Positions 11,878 to 20,541 are shown, counted from the stretch's first letter. The stretch is 64,000 nt of DNA from DATAGF01 sp963834875 (GCA_963834875.1 CAWIDG010000025.1:124001-188000); one strand, 5' to 3'. Numbers and translations are program-made. The notes: generated by a model from the letters alone, not told the origin.

Positions 11878-12231
11878 CGGTCACCTCCTCCGCGATGGTG
11901 GCCTCGCCGGACATCACACCGCATCCGAGCTGGCGGCCGGCATCGCCCGTCGCGGGCACCTATACCGGCACGTGGCCGTCGAAGACAAGCTGCTACGCCG
12001 ACGTCGAGCAGCACCCCCGAGCGGGGCCAGCCCTCCCGCGGGCCTTCCTGGAGCGCGCCCTGGCCGACGTCGGCGCGCTGAGGATGGGGTGGTCGAGGCT
12101 GTTATGACCGACGGGGCCCGCAGGTGCCGCACCGCTGCTGGTCCACATGACCGCCCCTCTCACCGTTCCGGCCTCCGCTTCTCGGTCCGCTGCGGCCATA
12201 GGCTCCACCGACTCGACCAAGGAGCCGCAGG
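11878..12231. other. gene-free divergent region
   Basis: 354 bp between the alcohol dehydrogenase and the YbjQ-like gene. I see the ribosome site of each gene at its ends and one candidate minus-strand promoter, but no convincing coding sequence, repeat or RNA structure. Confidence 0.5.
11959..11988 (-). promoter_or_regulatory. candidate sigma-70 promoter for the alcohol dehydrogenase operon
   Basis: On the minus strand TTGTCT (11983-11988) and TATAGG (11959-11964) are separated by 18 bp, about 80 bp before the dehydrogenase ATG. AT-rich hexamers are rare at this GC content. Weak evidence on its own. Confidence 0.3.
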
Positions 12232-12553
12232 ATGCTGATCACCACGGGGAACGACCTGCCGGGGTACGAGATCACCGAGGTGCTGGGGGAGACGTTCGGG
12301 CTGACGGTGCGCTCGCGCCATGTCGGGTCGCAGATCGGGGCCGGCTTCAAGTCGCTCGTGGGCGGCGAGCTGAAGGGCATGACGAAGATGCTCGCCGAGG
12401 GACGCGAGCAGGCCATCGCAGCGCCTGGTCGAGGAGGCGGAGGCGAAGGGCGCGAACGCGATCGTCGCCATGCGCTTCGACACGTCCGAGTTCATGGAGC
12501 AGGCGACCGAGATCTGCGCCTACGGCACGGCGGTGACGGCCGCTCGGCGGTAG
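12232..12553 (+). CDS. YbjQ/UPF0145 family heavy-metal-binding-domain protein, one frame break
   Basis: Small protein of about 106 residues. Begins MLITTGNDLPGYEITEVLG, has GLTVRSRHVGSQIGAGFKS, and ends with GANAIVAMRFDTSE and EICAYGTAVTAARR, the standard UPF0145 layout of a pentameric beta-barrel-like protein. One extra G near 12418 breaks the frame between EQAI and the expected RLVEEAEAKG. AAGGAG lies 8 nt before the ATG. The biochemical role of the family is not established. Confidence 0.85.
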
Positions 12554-12587
12554 GGGCTGAGAGCCGGCCGCCCCGCGGCCCCGCGGA

Positions 12588-13925
12588 TCAGGCCGGGGAG
12601 GCCGGGAACTCCTTCACGGTCTGGCGGCGCAGCGCCCAGACGCCGAGGCCCACGAGGACGGCCAGGAGCAGGGTGCCCCAGATGCCGCGTTGCGAGTTCA
12701 GGGGGCTCCACAGCAGCAGCAGCAGGAAGACCAGGGCGACGGCGCCGTAGAAGAGGAGCGGGCGGTCGCGCATCGTCGGGGCGAGCTTGGCCCGGATCCA
12801 GGTGGCCCAGCGGGAGGGCCCGGCCAGCAGCGCCCCCAGCAGCAGCACGAGCCCGTAGACCAGGATCGCGATGGCGATGTCGCGCAGGAGGTTCGTGCCC
12901 AGGACCCAGACGGTCCAGCCGACGCTCCGGTTGGTGTCGGTGGTGAGCTCATCGACCAGGGCGTTGCCCACCAGGCGGCGCACGACCAGCAGGAGCACCC
13001 CGATCACGATCAGCGTGAGGCCGATGCCGCGCAGGGTCTCGCGCCGGAAGCCCGCGGCCAGGTAGACAGCGACGGCCAGCAGGACGACGACCGCGATGAT
13101 CATCAGCACCGACAGCGGGTCGATGACGGCGACGGCCGTCTGGGCCGCGGCGAGCTGGTCGGACTCGGCGATCACGTACCTGCCTGCGCCCTCGGGCAGC
13201 GCGACGTCGAGGCCGAGCTGGTCGTTGAGGCGCATCACGAGGGGGGTGAGGTCGAGGATCACCTGACCCTGGGACGACTGGATGAGCCGGTCGGAGTCCT
13301 CCCTCAGGATCGCCACCAGCCGCTCGTGGGCGGCGCGGTTGGCGTCGGCCCAGAGCTCCTGCACCCGGGGCCGCTCGAGGAGCGAGTCGGCCGCGTTGAT
13401 GGCCGCCTCGCGGATCAGGCCGGCGGCGGGGGCGGCGAGGGCGTCGAGTGGCCCCGGCAGGCGCTGGGCGAGCTGCTCCCGCACGTCGGTCTGCTCGTAG
13501 AGCGAGTCCACGAGCCGCACCGAGAGGGCGCCGCGAACCTCGTCGTCGGCGAGCAGCTCGGTGCTGAGGTCGACCCAGTTGTCGGTGTTGAGCGCCTGGC
13601 GCTGCACCCAGAGCGTCAGCGAGCAGACGAGGACCAGGATCGTGGCCAGGGCGACGAGGCCCCACACCAGGACGCGCCGTCCCCTGGTGGGCGGCCCGTC
13701 CGTGAGCTTGTGATGCCAGCGCTTGACGGTCGTCGCCGAACCCTGCCGAGCCCTCCACCCCCACCCCCGCGATCGCCGGCCGGGCTGTTGCGGGACCCAG
13801 CCTACCGGCGCGCCCAGACGACGCGCATCACCCAGATCCGGACGATCGTCCCGGGTCGCCCTAGGGCCGGTCGATCGGGGAGGATCGCGGCCTTCCCGGG
13901 GTGCGTAGAATGGCCCCCTCACCAC
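12588..13925 (-). CDS. multi-pass membrane protein of unknown function; start uncertain
   Basis: I do not recognise a characterised family. One membrane helix comes first (VLVWGLVALATILVLVCSLT), then a soluble, mostly helical extracytoplasmic region of about 160 residues with the pattern NTDNWVDLSTELLADDEVRG, then about five more helices and a short cytoplasmic tail RRQTVKEFPASPA. This layout is common in actinobacterial integral membrane proteins annotated as hypothetical. The only in-frame start codons are GTG 13925, which gives an unlikely Pro/Arg-rich 70-residue leader nearly touching the isocitrate lyase start, and a GTG inside the first helix; the true start is probably near 13720 and may be hidden by an indel. 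Confidence 0.65.
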   Translation of the reverse strand: MVRGPFYAPREGRDPPRSTGPRATRDDRPDLGDARRLGAPVGWVPQQPGRRSRGWGWRARQGSATTVKRWHHKLTDGPPTRGRRVLVWGLVALATILVLVCSLTLWVQRQALNTDNWVDLSTELLADDEVRGALSVRLVDSLYEQTDVREQLAQRLPGPLDALAAPAAGLIREAAINAADSLLERPRVQELWADANRAAHERLVAILREDSDRLIQSSQGQVILDLTPLVMRLNDQLGLDVALPEGAGRYVIAESDQLAAAQTAVAVIDPLSVLMIIAVVVLLAVAVYLAAGFRRETLRGIGLTLIVIGVLLLVVRRLVGNALVDELTTDTNRSVGWTVWVLGTNLLRDIAIAILVYGLVLLLGALLAGPSRWATWIRAKLAPTMRDRPLLFYGAVALVFLLLLLWSPLNSQRGIWGTLLLAVLVGLGVWALRRQTVKEFPASPA

Positions 13926-13942
13926 GGTTAGGGGGCACGACG

Positions 13943-16199
13943 ATGGGCGCGTTCGAGGACGAGGTCGACGAGACCGCCGGCTGGATGGCCGGCGAGCGCT
14001 TCTCCGGCATCCGGCGGCTGTTCACCGCCCGGCAGGTCGCCGAGCAGCGCGGCACGGTGCCGTGCGACTACACCGTGGCGCGGGTCGCGGCCGAGCGCTT
14101 CTACGCGCGGCTGCGGGAGCTCTTCGAGCAGAAGAAGTCGATCACCACCTTCGGCCCCTATTCGCCCGGCCAGGCCGTCGCGATGAAGCGCAACGGCATC
14201 GAGGGCATCTACCTCGGCGGATGGGCCACCTCCGCCAAGGGCTCGCGCGACGAGGACCCCGGCCCCGACCTCGCCAGCTACCCCCTGAGCCAGGTCCCGG
14301 ACGAGGCCGCCGGCCTGGTGCGGGCGCTCCTGACCGCCGACCGCAACCAGCGCTACGCCCGCTCGCGGATGAGCGAGGAGGATCGCGCCGAGGCCCCCGA
14401 GGTCAACTTCACCCCCTTCATCATCGCGGACGCCGACACCGGGCACGGCGGCGACGCCCACGTCCGCAACCTCGTCCGGCGCTTCGTCGAGGCCGGCGTT
14501 CCGGGGTACCACATCGAGGACCAGAAGCCCGGGGCCAAGAAGTGCGGCCACCAGGGCGGCAAGGTGCTCGTGCCGTCCGACGAGCAGATCAAGCGCCTCA
14601 ACGCCGCCCGCCTGCAGCTCGACATCATGCGCGTGCCGGGCATCATCGTGGCCCGCACCGACGCCGAGGCGGCCAACCTGCTCGACGGCGGCGGCGACGA
14701 GCGCGACCAGCCCTTCGTCCTGGGCGTGACCAACCGCTCGATCCCGACGTACAAGGCCGGCTTCCTCGCGGCCATGCGCAGCCTCCACAACGCCGGCGTC
14801 ACCGAGGTCAACGGCCACCTGCTCTACGCGCTCTCCGAGGAGGAGTACGCAACCGCGGACGCGTGGCTCGAGCGCAAGGGCGTCGCCGAGTCGATCGACC
14901 AGGCCGCGCGGGAGCACCTGGCCCCCGGCGGGCCGACCGCCGAGGAGACGCTCGACGTCGTCTCGGACCGCTTCCTCGAGGCCTGGCAGGCCGAGGCCGG
15001 CCTGAAGACGCTCGGCGCGGCGGTCGCCGAGGAGATGGCCTTCCGCGCCGACGAGGGCGCCGACCTGCCGATGACGCTCGAGGAGTGGCTCGACTTCGCC
15101 GACACCGCGTCGTGGTACACCGCCCGGGCGAAGGCGAAGGAGATGGGCGTCAACGTCTTCTGGGAGCCGGACTCGGCCCGCAGCCCCGAGGGCTACCACC
15201 AGATCCAGGGCGGCATCCCGTACGCGGTCGCCAAGTCACTCGCGGTCGCGCCCTACGCGGACCTGCTCTGGATGGAGACCAAGACGGCCGACCTCGCCGA
15301 CGCGCGCGAGTTCGCGGAGGCCGTCCACGCCGTCCACCCCGACCAGATGCTGGCCTACAACCTGTCGCCGTCCTTCAACTGGGACACGACCGGGATGACC
15401 GACGACGAGATGCGCGCCTTCCCGGCGGAGCTCGGGAAGATGGGCTTCGTCTTCAACTTCATCACCTACGGCGGCCACCAGATCGACGGCGCCGCGGCGG
15501 AGGAGTTCACGACGGCCCTGCGCGAGGACGGCATGCTGGCGCTGGCCCGGCTGCAGCGCAAGTTCCGGCTCCTGGAGTCGCCCTACCGCACGCCGCAGAC
15601 GCTGGTCGGCGGCCCGCGCGCCGACGCCGCGCTCGCCTCGGCCTCCGGCCAGACCGCCATGACGAAGGCGATGGGCGAGGGCTCGACCCAGAGCCAGCAC
15701 CTGGTGCAGACCGAGGTGCCGCCCAAGGTCCTCGAGGGCTGGCTCTCCGACTGGGCGGAGCACCACGGGGTCAACGGCGCGCTGCGCGTCTCGCTGCGCC
15801 CCCACACCGCCGGCTCCGAGCTGCCTGGAGCTGAGCGTGCTCGGCGAGGACGAGGACAAGCTCGCGAACATCGTGTTCGCCACGCTGCAGGACCGCCGGG
15901 GCCGGACCTTCCTGTCGGTGCGCGATCAGAACACCTTCGACACGGCACTGCGGCGCAAGCGCCTGATGACGCTGCTGCACCTGTTCCTCATCCACCGCTA
16001 CAAGGCGCAGCAGATCCACTACCTCACGCCCACCGACGACAACCACCGCGCCGCCGCGAGCATGCAGCGGCTGGGCATCTTCGAGAGCACCACCGAGGAG
16101 GTCGGCGAGATCATCGTCGCCGAGGTCAACTCCGACGTGGTCGCCGCGCTCGTCAAGGAGGCGGACGAGCGGGAGAAGCTCATCACGAAAACCGCGTAA
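13943..16199 (+). CDS. aceA: isocitrate lyase, long ICL2-type, one frame break
   Basis: Splits isocitrate into glyoxylate and succinate in the glyoxylate shunt. About 752 residues, well above the 430-530 of standard enzymes, matching mycobacterial ICL2. Seen: TFGPYSPGQAVAMKRNGIEGIYLGGW, the catalytic signature KKCGH, metal and substrate residues around ADADTGHGG, and NLSPSFNWD; the extra C-terminal domain includes DRRGRTFLSVRDQNTFDTALRR and HYLTPTDDNHRAAASMQRLGIF, the part that in ICL2 binds acetyl-CoA. One extra C near 15825 breaks the frame before LELSVLGED. No malate synthase is in the window. Downstream of it lies a long hairpin. Confidence 0.92.
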
Positions 16200-16205
16200 A
16201 CGAAG

Positions 16206-16364
16206 CAGAGCTTGAGGAAGTGAGGCGACAAGGCGTACGCCGCCCCTCGCGCGGGGGCGGTGCCGACGCGCCTGCCGGAGGCCCCTGGCCGGGGCCTCCG
16301 GCACGCGGCGGCACCGCCTTCGGCGGGGCGGGCCGCCTTGTCGCCTCACTTGCCTCGAGCTCTG
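16206..16364. repeat. three-tier inverted repeat between convergent genes
   Basis: Outer arms 16206-16235 and 16334-16364 pair over about 30 nt with one mismatch and one bulge, around AAGTGAGGCGACAAGGCG. Inside, 16256-16270 pairs with 16304-16318, and 16273-16303 is a nearly perfect hairpin (TGCCGGAGGCCCC). It separates isocitrate lyase from the convergent DksA-like gene, so a bidirectional terminator is plausible, but at 159 bp it is far longer than needed. Confidence 0.8.
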
Positions 16365-16387
16365 GGCCTTGAGCTCCGAGCCGTCTC

Positions 16388-16744
16388 TTACAGCAGGCCC
16401 CGCTCGAAGAGGCGCTGCTCCTCGGCGGTGCGCTCGGCGGAGGGGATCCGCTCCAGCCGCCGGTCGGAGATCGGCTCGCCGCTGACCACGCTCAGGCCGT
16501 AGGTGCCCTCGGCGAGGCGCTGCTCCGCGCGCTCGATGGCCGCCAGCTCCTCGCGGAGCTCCTCGATGCGGCCGAGGTCGCGCTCCCGGTCGGTCAGGTC
16601 GGCCGCCCGGTCGCCGTAGTCGTGGTCGTCGCTGAGGTCGCCCTCGCGGGTGCTGGGGTCGAACTCGGCGTCGAGCCGGCCCAGGTGATCCTCGATGCGC
16701 CGCCGCTCGGCGGCGAGCAGCTCGGCTGCGCGGGCGGGATCCAT
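16388..16744 (-). CDS. TraR/DksA-family protein lacking the zinc cysteines
   Basis: 118 residues. A coiled-coil N-terminal half (MDPARAAELLAAERRRIEDH, later LREELAAIERAEQRL) is followed by the DksA/TraR C-terminal pattern, LAEGTYGLSVVSGEPISDRR, in which family members normally read YGxCxxCGxPI. Both Cys are Ser/Ser here, and the second pair near PSAERTAEEQ is also missing, so no C4 zinc finger can form. An acidic DxxxDxA-like segment DYGDRAADLTDRERDL sits between the helices, where DksA reaches into the RNA polymerase channel. The ATG has no good ribosome site but follows a 20-codon leader ORF by 2 nt, suggesting coupling. Longer in-frame starts exist but would add unrelated sequence. Confidence 0.75.
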   Translation of the reverse strand: MDPARAAELLAAERRRIEDHLGRLDAEFDPSTREGDLSDDHDYGDRAADLTDRERDLGRIEELREELAAIERAEQRLAEGTYGLSVVSGEPISDRRLERIPSAERTAEEQRLFERGLL

Positions 16745-16746
16745 GG

Positions 16747-16809
16747 TCACCGCGCCCCGCAGACTTCGAAGAGGTACCACGGACGCGTCGGTGCGACTGC
16801 GGTGCTCAT
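16747..16809 (-). CDS. 20-codon leader ORF before the DksA-like gene
   Basis: ATG at 16809 with a strong AAGGAG ribosome site 6 nt upstream encodes MSTAVAPTRPWYLFEVCGAR and stops 2 nt before the ATG of the DksA-like gene (TGACCATG). The downstream gene lacks its own ribosome site, so translation of this ORF probably delivers ribosomes to it. Whether the peptide itself matters is unknown; an indel joining it to the regulator is an alternative. Confidence 0.5.
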   Translation of the reverse strand: MSTAVAPTRPWYLFEVCGAR

Positions 16810-16924
16810 CCAGCGCTCCTTCGCTGCGGGCAGGCGGGCGGAGGGCCCGGGCGATCCTATATTCCGCCGCTCCACCGGGCACGGCGACAGGCCTTCGCGG
16901 TCTGCGTGTCCTCGCCGACCCGAC

Positions 16925-16955
16925 CCGGCCGGGACCCCTACGCGGTCCCGGCCGG
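16925..16955 (-). terminator. hairpin overlapping the acyltransferase stop
   Basis: CCGGCCGGGACC (16925-16936) pairs perfectly with GGTCCCGGCCGG (16944-16955) around a 7-nt loop. The right arm, as read here, encodes the last codons of the acyltransferase. There is no U-tract, as is usual for such GC-rich terminators. Confidence 0.55.
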
Positions 16956-18797
16956 CGCCTTCACCGCCGCGGCGATCGACCGGGCGTAGAGCCTCGCCCC
17001 CTCCGGCGTCATGTGGGCGCCGTCAACCAGCACCTGCGGGTTCCGGTCCGTGACCCCGTGCCAGTCGACGAGCACGACGTTGTCCCAGTGGCCGTCGGCG
17101 TACTCCACGGCGTCGTTGACCGACTCCTCCCACTGCAGCGGCACGCGGACGTTCACCAGCACGACGCGCGGCACCCGCTTCAGCCGGTCGAGGAGATCCT
17201 TGAGGTCGTCGAACTGGACGTAGCCGTTGTTGCCCAGGTGGATGACCACGGTCTTCGGCTTCATCGAGCGGAGGCGCGAGAGCACCGCGTCGGCGCCCAC
17301 CGGGAACTGGCGCGAGACCGCCGAGTCGACGACGGCGCCGCGGCCGAGGGCCGGCTTCAGGGTCCGGGACGCCCCGAGCATCACCGAGTCGCCCACGGCG
17401 AGGACCGGCTCGAACTCGGCCGCGGGCCGCTGCTTGCCCGGTCCGCCCGCGCCCGCGCGCGGCCCGAGCGAGGTCGCCTGCTGCGGCGAGCCGGATGCGG
17501 CGGCCGTGAGCCCCGGGATGACGGGCGTCTCGCGCGGCAGCAGGGCGACCGCGAGCCCCACGCCCACGAGCGCGACGCAGCAGGTGGACGCCGCCGCCAC
17601 GCGGGCCCGGCGCGGGAAGCCGGCCGTGTCGCGGCGCAGGCCGTCGCGCAGGGCCCGCAGACCGCCGCGCCGTATGGGCGTCTCGACGAAGGTGTACGAG
17701 AGCGCGGCAGCAGCGATCGTGAGGCCGATCTGGAGGGTCGCCAGGGGCACCCCGTCGAGCGGGATGTCCTCGTCGGGGCGCGTGAGCATGATGATCGGCC
17801 AGTGCCAGAGGTAGATGCCGTAGCTGCGCAGGCCGAGCCACACCAGCGGCGCCCACCCGAGCGCCTTGCCGATCAGCGAGCTGGGGTGGGCGGCCACGGC
17901 CACCAGCACGGCGGTCCCCAGCGACACCCACAGGAAGCCGCCCTTGTAGAGCGCGGCGTCGAGCTCGCCGAGCCGGGTCAGGGCGAGCCCCACGACCACG
18001 ATGGCGGCCACGCCGGTCGCCTCGAGCACGATCCGCGGCCGCCGCTCGGTCAGCGGGCGCAGGCGGTTGGCCGGCCACAGGAAGGCGAGCGCCACGCCGG
18101 CGAGCAGGCAGACCGCGCGCGTGTCGGTGCCGTAGTAGATGCGCGACGGGTCGGTGAAGGGCTCGAAGAGGGCCCAGGCGAGGATCGTCGAGCCGGCGAT
18201 CCCCGCGAGCACCCCGACCAGCAGGCGCCGTCGCCCGAAGAGCGCGATCCCGGTGGCCATGATCGGCGGCCAGAGGAGGTAGAACTGCTCCTCGACGGCC
18301 AGCGACCACAGGTGCAGGAACACCGAGGGCCGGCCGAACTGGTCGAAGTACGGCTGGTCGGCGAACACGAAGTACCAGTTGGCGACGTAGCCGAGGGAGG
18401 CCAGCGTGGCGCCGCGCAGCCGGGCGACCTCGCCCGGGTGGAGGACGACCATGACCGCCAGGACGACGGCCATCATCACGAAGAGCGCGGGCAGCAGCCG
18501 CCGGGCGCGCCGGATCCAGAAGCGCACGAGGTCGATGGTCCCCGTCGCCCGCCGCTCGGCGAGCAGCAGCGAGGTGATCAGGTAGCCGCTGATCACCAGG
18601 AAGATGTCGACGCCGAGGAAGCCGCCGGGCAGCCAGGCGGCGCCGATGTGGTAGGTCACGACCGCGGCGACGGCGACGGCCCGCAGGCCGTCGACCCCGG
18701 GCATGTACGGAAGGCGGGGAGCCCCCGTCGCCCGGTCCGCGCTCACGCCGGGCCCGCCCGGGGTCGTCCGGAGATGATTCCCGCTGCGGTCACTCAC
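16938..18797 (-). CDS. OafA/OatA-type acyltransferase with C-terminal SGNH domain
   Basis: Membrane O-acyltransferase, 619 residues, intact. The acyltransferase-3 domain (about residues 30-380, ten predicted helices) shows GVDGLRAVAVAAVVTYHIG, LGVDIFLVISGYLIT, the arginine-rich FWIRRARRLLPALF, LWSLAVEEQFYLLWP and SYGIYLWHWPI. After a further membrane helix and a linker, the SGNH domain has GDSVMLGAS, the oxyanion Asn in HLGNNGY, and the catalytic DGAHMTPEG. This arrangement acetylates peptidoglycan or surface polysaccharide outside the membrane, taking the acyl group from the cytoplasm. Stands alone; a hairpin covers its stop codon. Confidence 0.9.
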   Translation of the reverse strand: MSDRSGNHLRTTPGGPGVSADRATGAPRLPYMPGVDGLRAVAVAAVVTYHIGAAWLPGGFLGVDIFLVISGYLITSLLLAERRATGTIDLVRFWIRRARRLLPALFVMMAVVLAVMVVLHPGEVARLRGATLASLGYVANWYFVFADQPYFDQFGRPSVFLHLWSLAVEEQFYLLWPPIMATGIALFGRRRLLVGVLAGIAGSTILAWALFEPFTDPSRIYYGTDTRAVCLLAGVALAFLWPANRLRPLTERRPRIVLEATGVAAIVVVGLALTRLGELDAALYKGGFLWVSLGTAVLVAVAAHPSSLIGKALGWAPLVWLGLRSYGIYLWHWPIIMLTRPDEDIPLDGVPLATLQIGLTIAAAALSYTFVETPIRRGGLRALRDGLRRDTAGFPRRARVAAASTCCVALVGVGLAVALLPRETPVIPGLTAAASGSPQQATSLGPRAGAGGPGKQRPAAEFEPVLAVGDSVMLGASRTLKPALGRGAVVDSAVSRQFPVGADAVLSRLRSMKPKTVVIHLGNNGYVQFDDLKDLLDRLKRVPRVVLVNVRVPLQWEESVNDAVEYADGHWDNVVLVDWHGVTDRNPQVLVDGAHMTPEGARLYARSIAAAVKAPAGTA

Positions 18798-18911
18798 ATC
18801 CTCGGCCGGCTACCTCGGTGAGGTCGCGCAAACGCTATCGCGGGGTTCGGCGGGCCACAAAAGGGGCGGCCGGCGTCGCCGGGCCTGGCCGCCGCCTCGT
18901 CAGTCGCCGTC

Positions 18912-19565
18912 TCACGCCCGGGTGTTCCCCCACGTCTCGTCGTTCACCAGCTGGCGCCAGGACCTGAAGTTGCGCTTCAGCGCGGGCGCGAGGCCCTCGG
19001 GCCAGGCCTCGGGGTACCCGAGGGGCGTCACGATGGCCGGGTCGATCTCCTCCGGGAGGCCGACGATCTCGCGCAGCCGGTCCTTCTCGAACCGCTGGAA
19101 CGCCGTCGTGGGGACGGTGCCGAGGCCCTCGGAGCGCGCCGCGAGCATGAGGTTCTCGAAGGCGAAGGCGACCGAGATCAGGTCGTCGAAGTGGCCGCCC
19201 TCCTCCATCCCGGGCGGGTAGCCGCGGGGGACCAGCAGGCCGAGGATCCAGACCGGGGCGACGCGGTAGGTGCCGAGCACCTGCTCGGCGTAGCCGCGCG
19301 CCCACTCGGCGTGCTCCTCGTCGGTCGCGTCCTTCTGGGGCCGCATGATCCCGAAGTAGCGCGCCGCGCCGGCGATGACGAGCTCGGCGATCTCGCGCCG
19401 GCGCTCGGGCTCGCGCACCACGAGGATGCTCCAGGCCTGCTGGCCCCCGCCGGTCGGCGCCCTCAGCGCGAGCCGCAGCAGGCGGTCGAGCACCTCGTCG
19501 TCGACCGGCCGGTCGGTGTAGGTCCTGACCGCGCGGCGCTTGCGGATGGCTTCGGCGACGTCCAT
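18912..19565 (-). CDS. nitroreductase family FMN enzyme
   Basis: 217 residues. The N-terminus MDVAEAIRKRRAVRTYTDRP is the usual FMN-binding RxSxR-type segment, followed by LRLALRAPTGGGQQAWSILVV and, later, FAFENLMLAARSEGLGTVP, the second conserved block. Family members reduce nitro compounds, quinones or related electron acceptors with NAD(P)H; some are F420-linked homologues. The start is the ATG directly before this block, although the frame is open upstream. It is divergent from the small membrane protein at 19668. Substrate unknown. Confidence 0.87.
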   Translation of the reverse strand: MDVAEAIRKRRAVRTYTDRPVDDEVLDRLLRLALRAPTGGGQQAWSILVVREPERRREIAELVIAGAARYFGIMRPQKDATDEEHAEWARGYAEQVLGTYRVAPVWILGLLVPRGYPPGMEEGGHFDDLISVAFAFENLMLAARSEGLGTVPTTAFQRFEKDRLREIVGLPEEIDPAIVTPLGYPEAWPEGLAPALKRNFRSWRQLVNDETWGNTRA

Positions 19566-19667
19566 GGGCCCTCCTCGTCGATTCCCGGGCGGCCGCATCC
19601 TGTCAGAGCAGGGTTCCGGTCGCCGCCCGCGAAACGCCCGTTCAGGACTTCTCACAAAGGAGCGCGC

Positions 19668-20084
19668 ATGGCCACCGAGCGGGTCGACGTGCCGCCCGAC
19701 GAGCCGTCGGGCTGGGCGATCGGCGGGGTCGTCTTCGCCGCGACGATCATGGTCCTCATCGGCGTCTTCCAGATCCTCGCCGGCATCGTCGCGCTGGTGA
19801 ACGACGACTTCTATGTCATCGGCCCCAACTACACCTACGACATCGACATCACCGGGTGGGGCTGGATCCACCTGATCCTCGGGATCGTCGTCCTGCTCGG
19901 CGGCATCGGCCTCTTCTACCGCAAGCTCTGGGCAGGCGTGGTCGCCATCGTGCTCGCGATGCTGAGCGCCATCGCGAACTTCTTCTTCATCCCCTACTAC
20001 CCGTTCTGGTCGATCCTGATGATCGCCCTCGCGGTGTTCGTGATCTGGTCGATCACGCGCCCGGGCACCTTCCGGGACGTCTGA
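19668..20084 (+). CDS. four-helix small membrane protein (DUF7144-like)
   Basis: 138 residues with four predicted membrane helices: VVFAATIMVLIGVFQILAG, WIHLILGIVVLLGGIGLFY, AGVVAIVLAMLSAIANFFF and WSILMIALAVFVIWSITRPG. The pattern WxxxxLxxGxxxLxxGxGL in the middle is typical of a common actinobacterial family of unknown function. AAAGGAG lies 7 nt before the ATG. Convergent with the SHOCT protein, with a hairpin between them. Role unknown. Confidence 0.85.
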   Translation: MATERVDVPPDEPSGWAIGGVVFAATIMVLIGVFQILAGIVALVNDDFYVIGPNYTYDIDITGWGWIHLILGIVVLLGGIGLFYRKLWAGVVAIVLAMLSAIANFFFIPYYPFWSILMIALAVFVIWSITRPGTFRDV

Positions 20085-20090
20085 GGCACC

Positions 20091-20124
20091 GGGCCGGAGG
20101 ACGCCCACCGGCGTCCCCCGGCCC
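20091..20124. terminator. bidirectional hairpin terminator
   Basis: GGGCCGG-A-GGACGCC pairs with GGCGTCC-CC-CGGCCC around a CACC loop, between two convergent genes. Confidence 0.6.
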
Positions 20125-20130
20125 GCCGGA

Positions 20131-20541
20131 TCAGCCGAGCGCCTTGCGCTTGAGCGCGTCGAACTCCTCCTGCGTGATCGCGCCCTCGTCGAGGAGCTTC
20201 TTGGCGTTGGCGATCTCCGCCGTCGACCCGCCCCCTCCGGCGGTCTCCTTCACGTACTGGTCGAACTCCTGCTGGGCCTGGATCTGCTCCTTCGCCGAGC
20301 GCTCCGCCATGCCCTGGCCGCGCACGATGAGGTAGATGAACAGGCCCAGGAACGGCAGGACGATGATGAGGATCAGCCAGCCGGCCTTGGCCCAGCCGCT
20401 GAGCTCGTGATCGCGGAACAGGTCGAAGACGACCTGGAACAGGATCACGAAGAACACGATCATGAAGAAGATGATCAGCAGCGACCAGAGGAACTCGCCG
20501 AAGCTGATGTCGAGCGTGAGGTTGCCGAGCACGTTGCCCAT
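20131..20541 (-). CDS. PLDc_N / SHOCT domain membrane protein
   Basis: 136 residues. Two membrane helices (LWSLLIIFFMIVFFVILFQV and AGWLILIIVLPFLGLFIYLI) with the intervening DLFRDHELSGWAKAGW form the PLDc_N-type membrane hairpin. A short coiled segment rich in Gln follows, then a C-terminal SHOCT motif, IANAKKLLDEGAITQEEFDALKRKALG in pieces. Such proteins are frequent in Actinobacteria and their role is unknown; SHOCT motifs probably mediate assembly. ATG 20541 is used; a GTG 12 bp upstream is possible. Confidence 0.85.
   Translation of the reverse strand: MGNVLGNLTLDISFGEFLWSLLIIFFMIVFFVILFQVVFDLFRDHELSGWAKAGWLILIIVLPFLGLFIYLIVRGQGMAERSAKEQIQAQQEFDQYVKETAGGGGSTAEIANAKKLLDEGAITQEEFDALKRKALG

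Noticed and set aside
12690..13931. 413-codon plus-strand frame with a poly-Gln run
   Set aside because: The Gln run is the antisense of Leu codons in a membrane helix of the minus-strand protein; no domain or ribosome site.
16695..18821. 708-codon plus-strand open frame
   Set aside because: Antisense of the acyltransferase; composition is the usual GC-rich shadow (His/Arg/Asp-rich), while the opposite strand has clear membrane helices and an SGNH domain.
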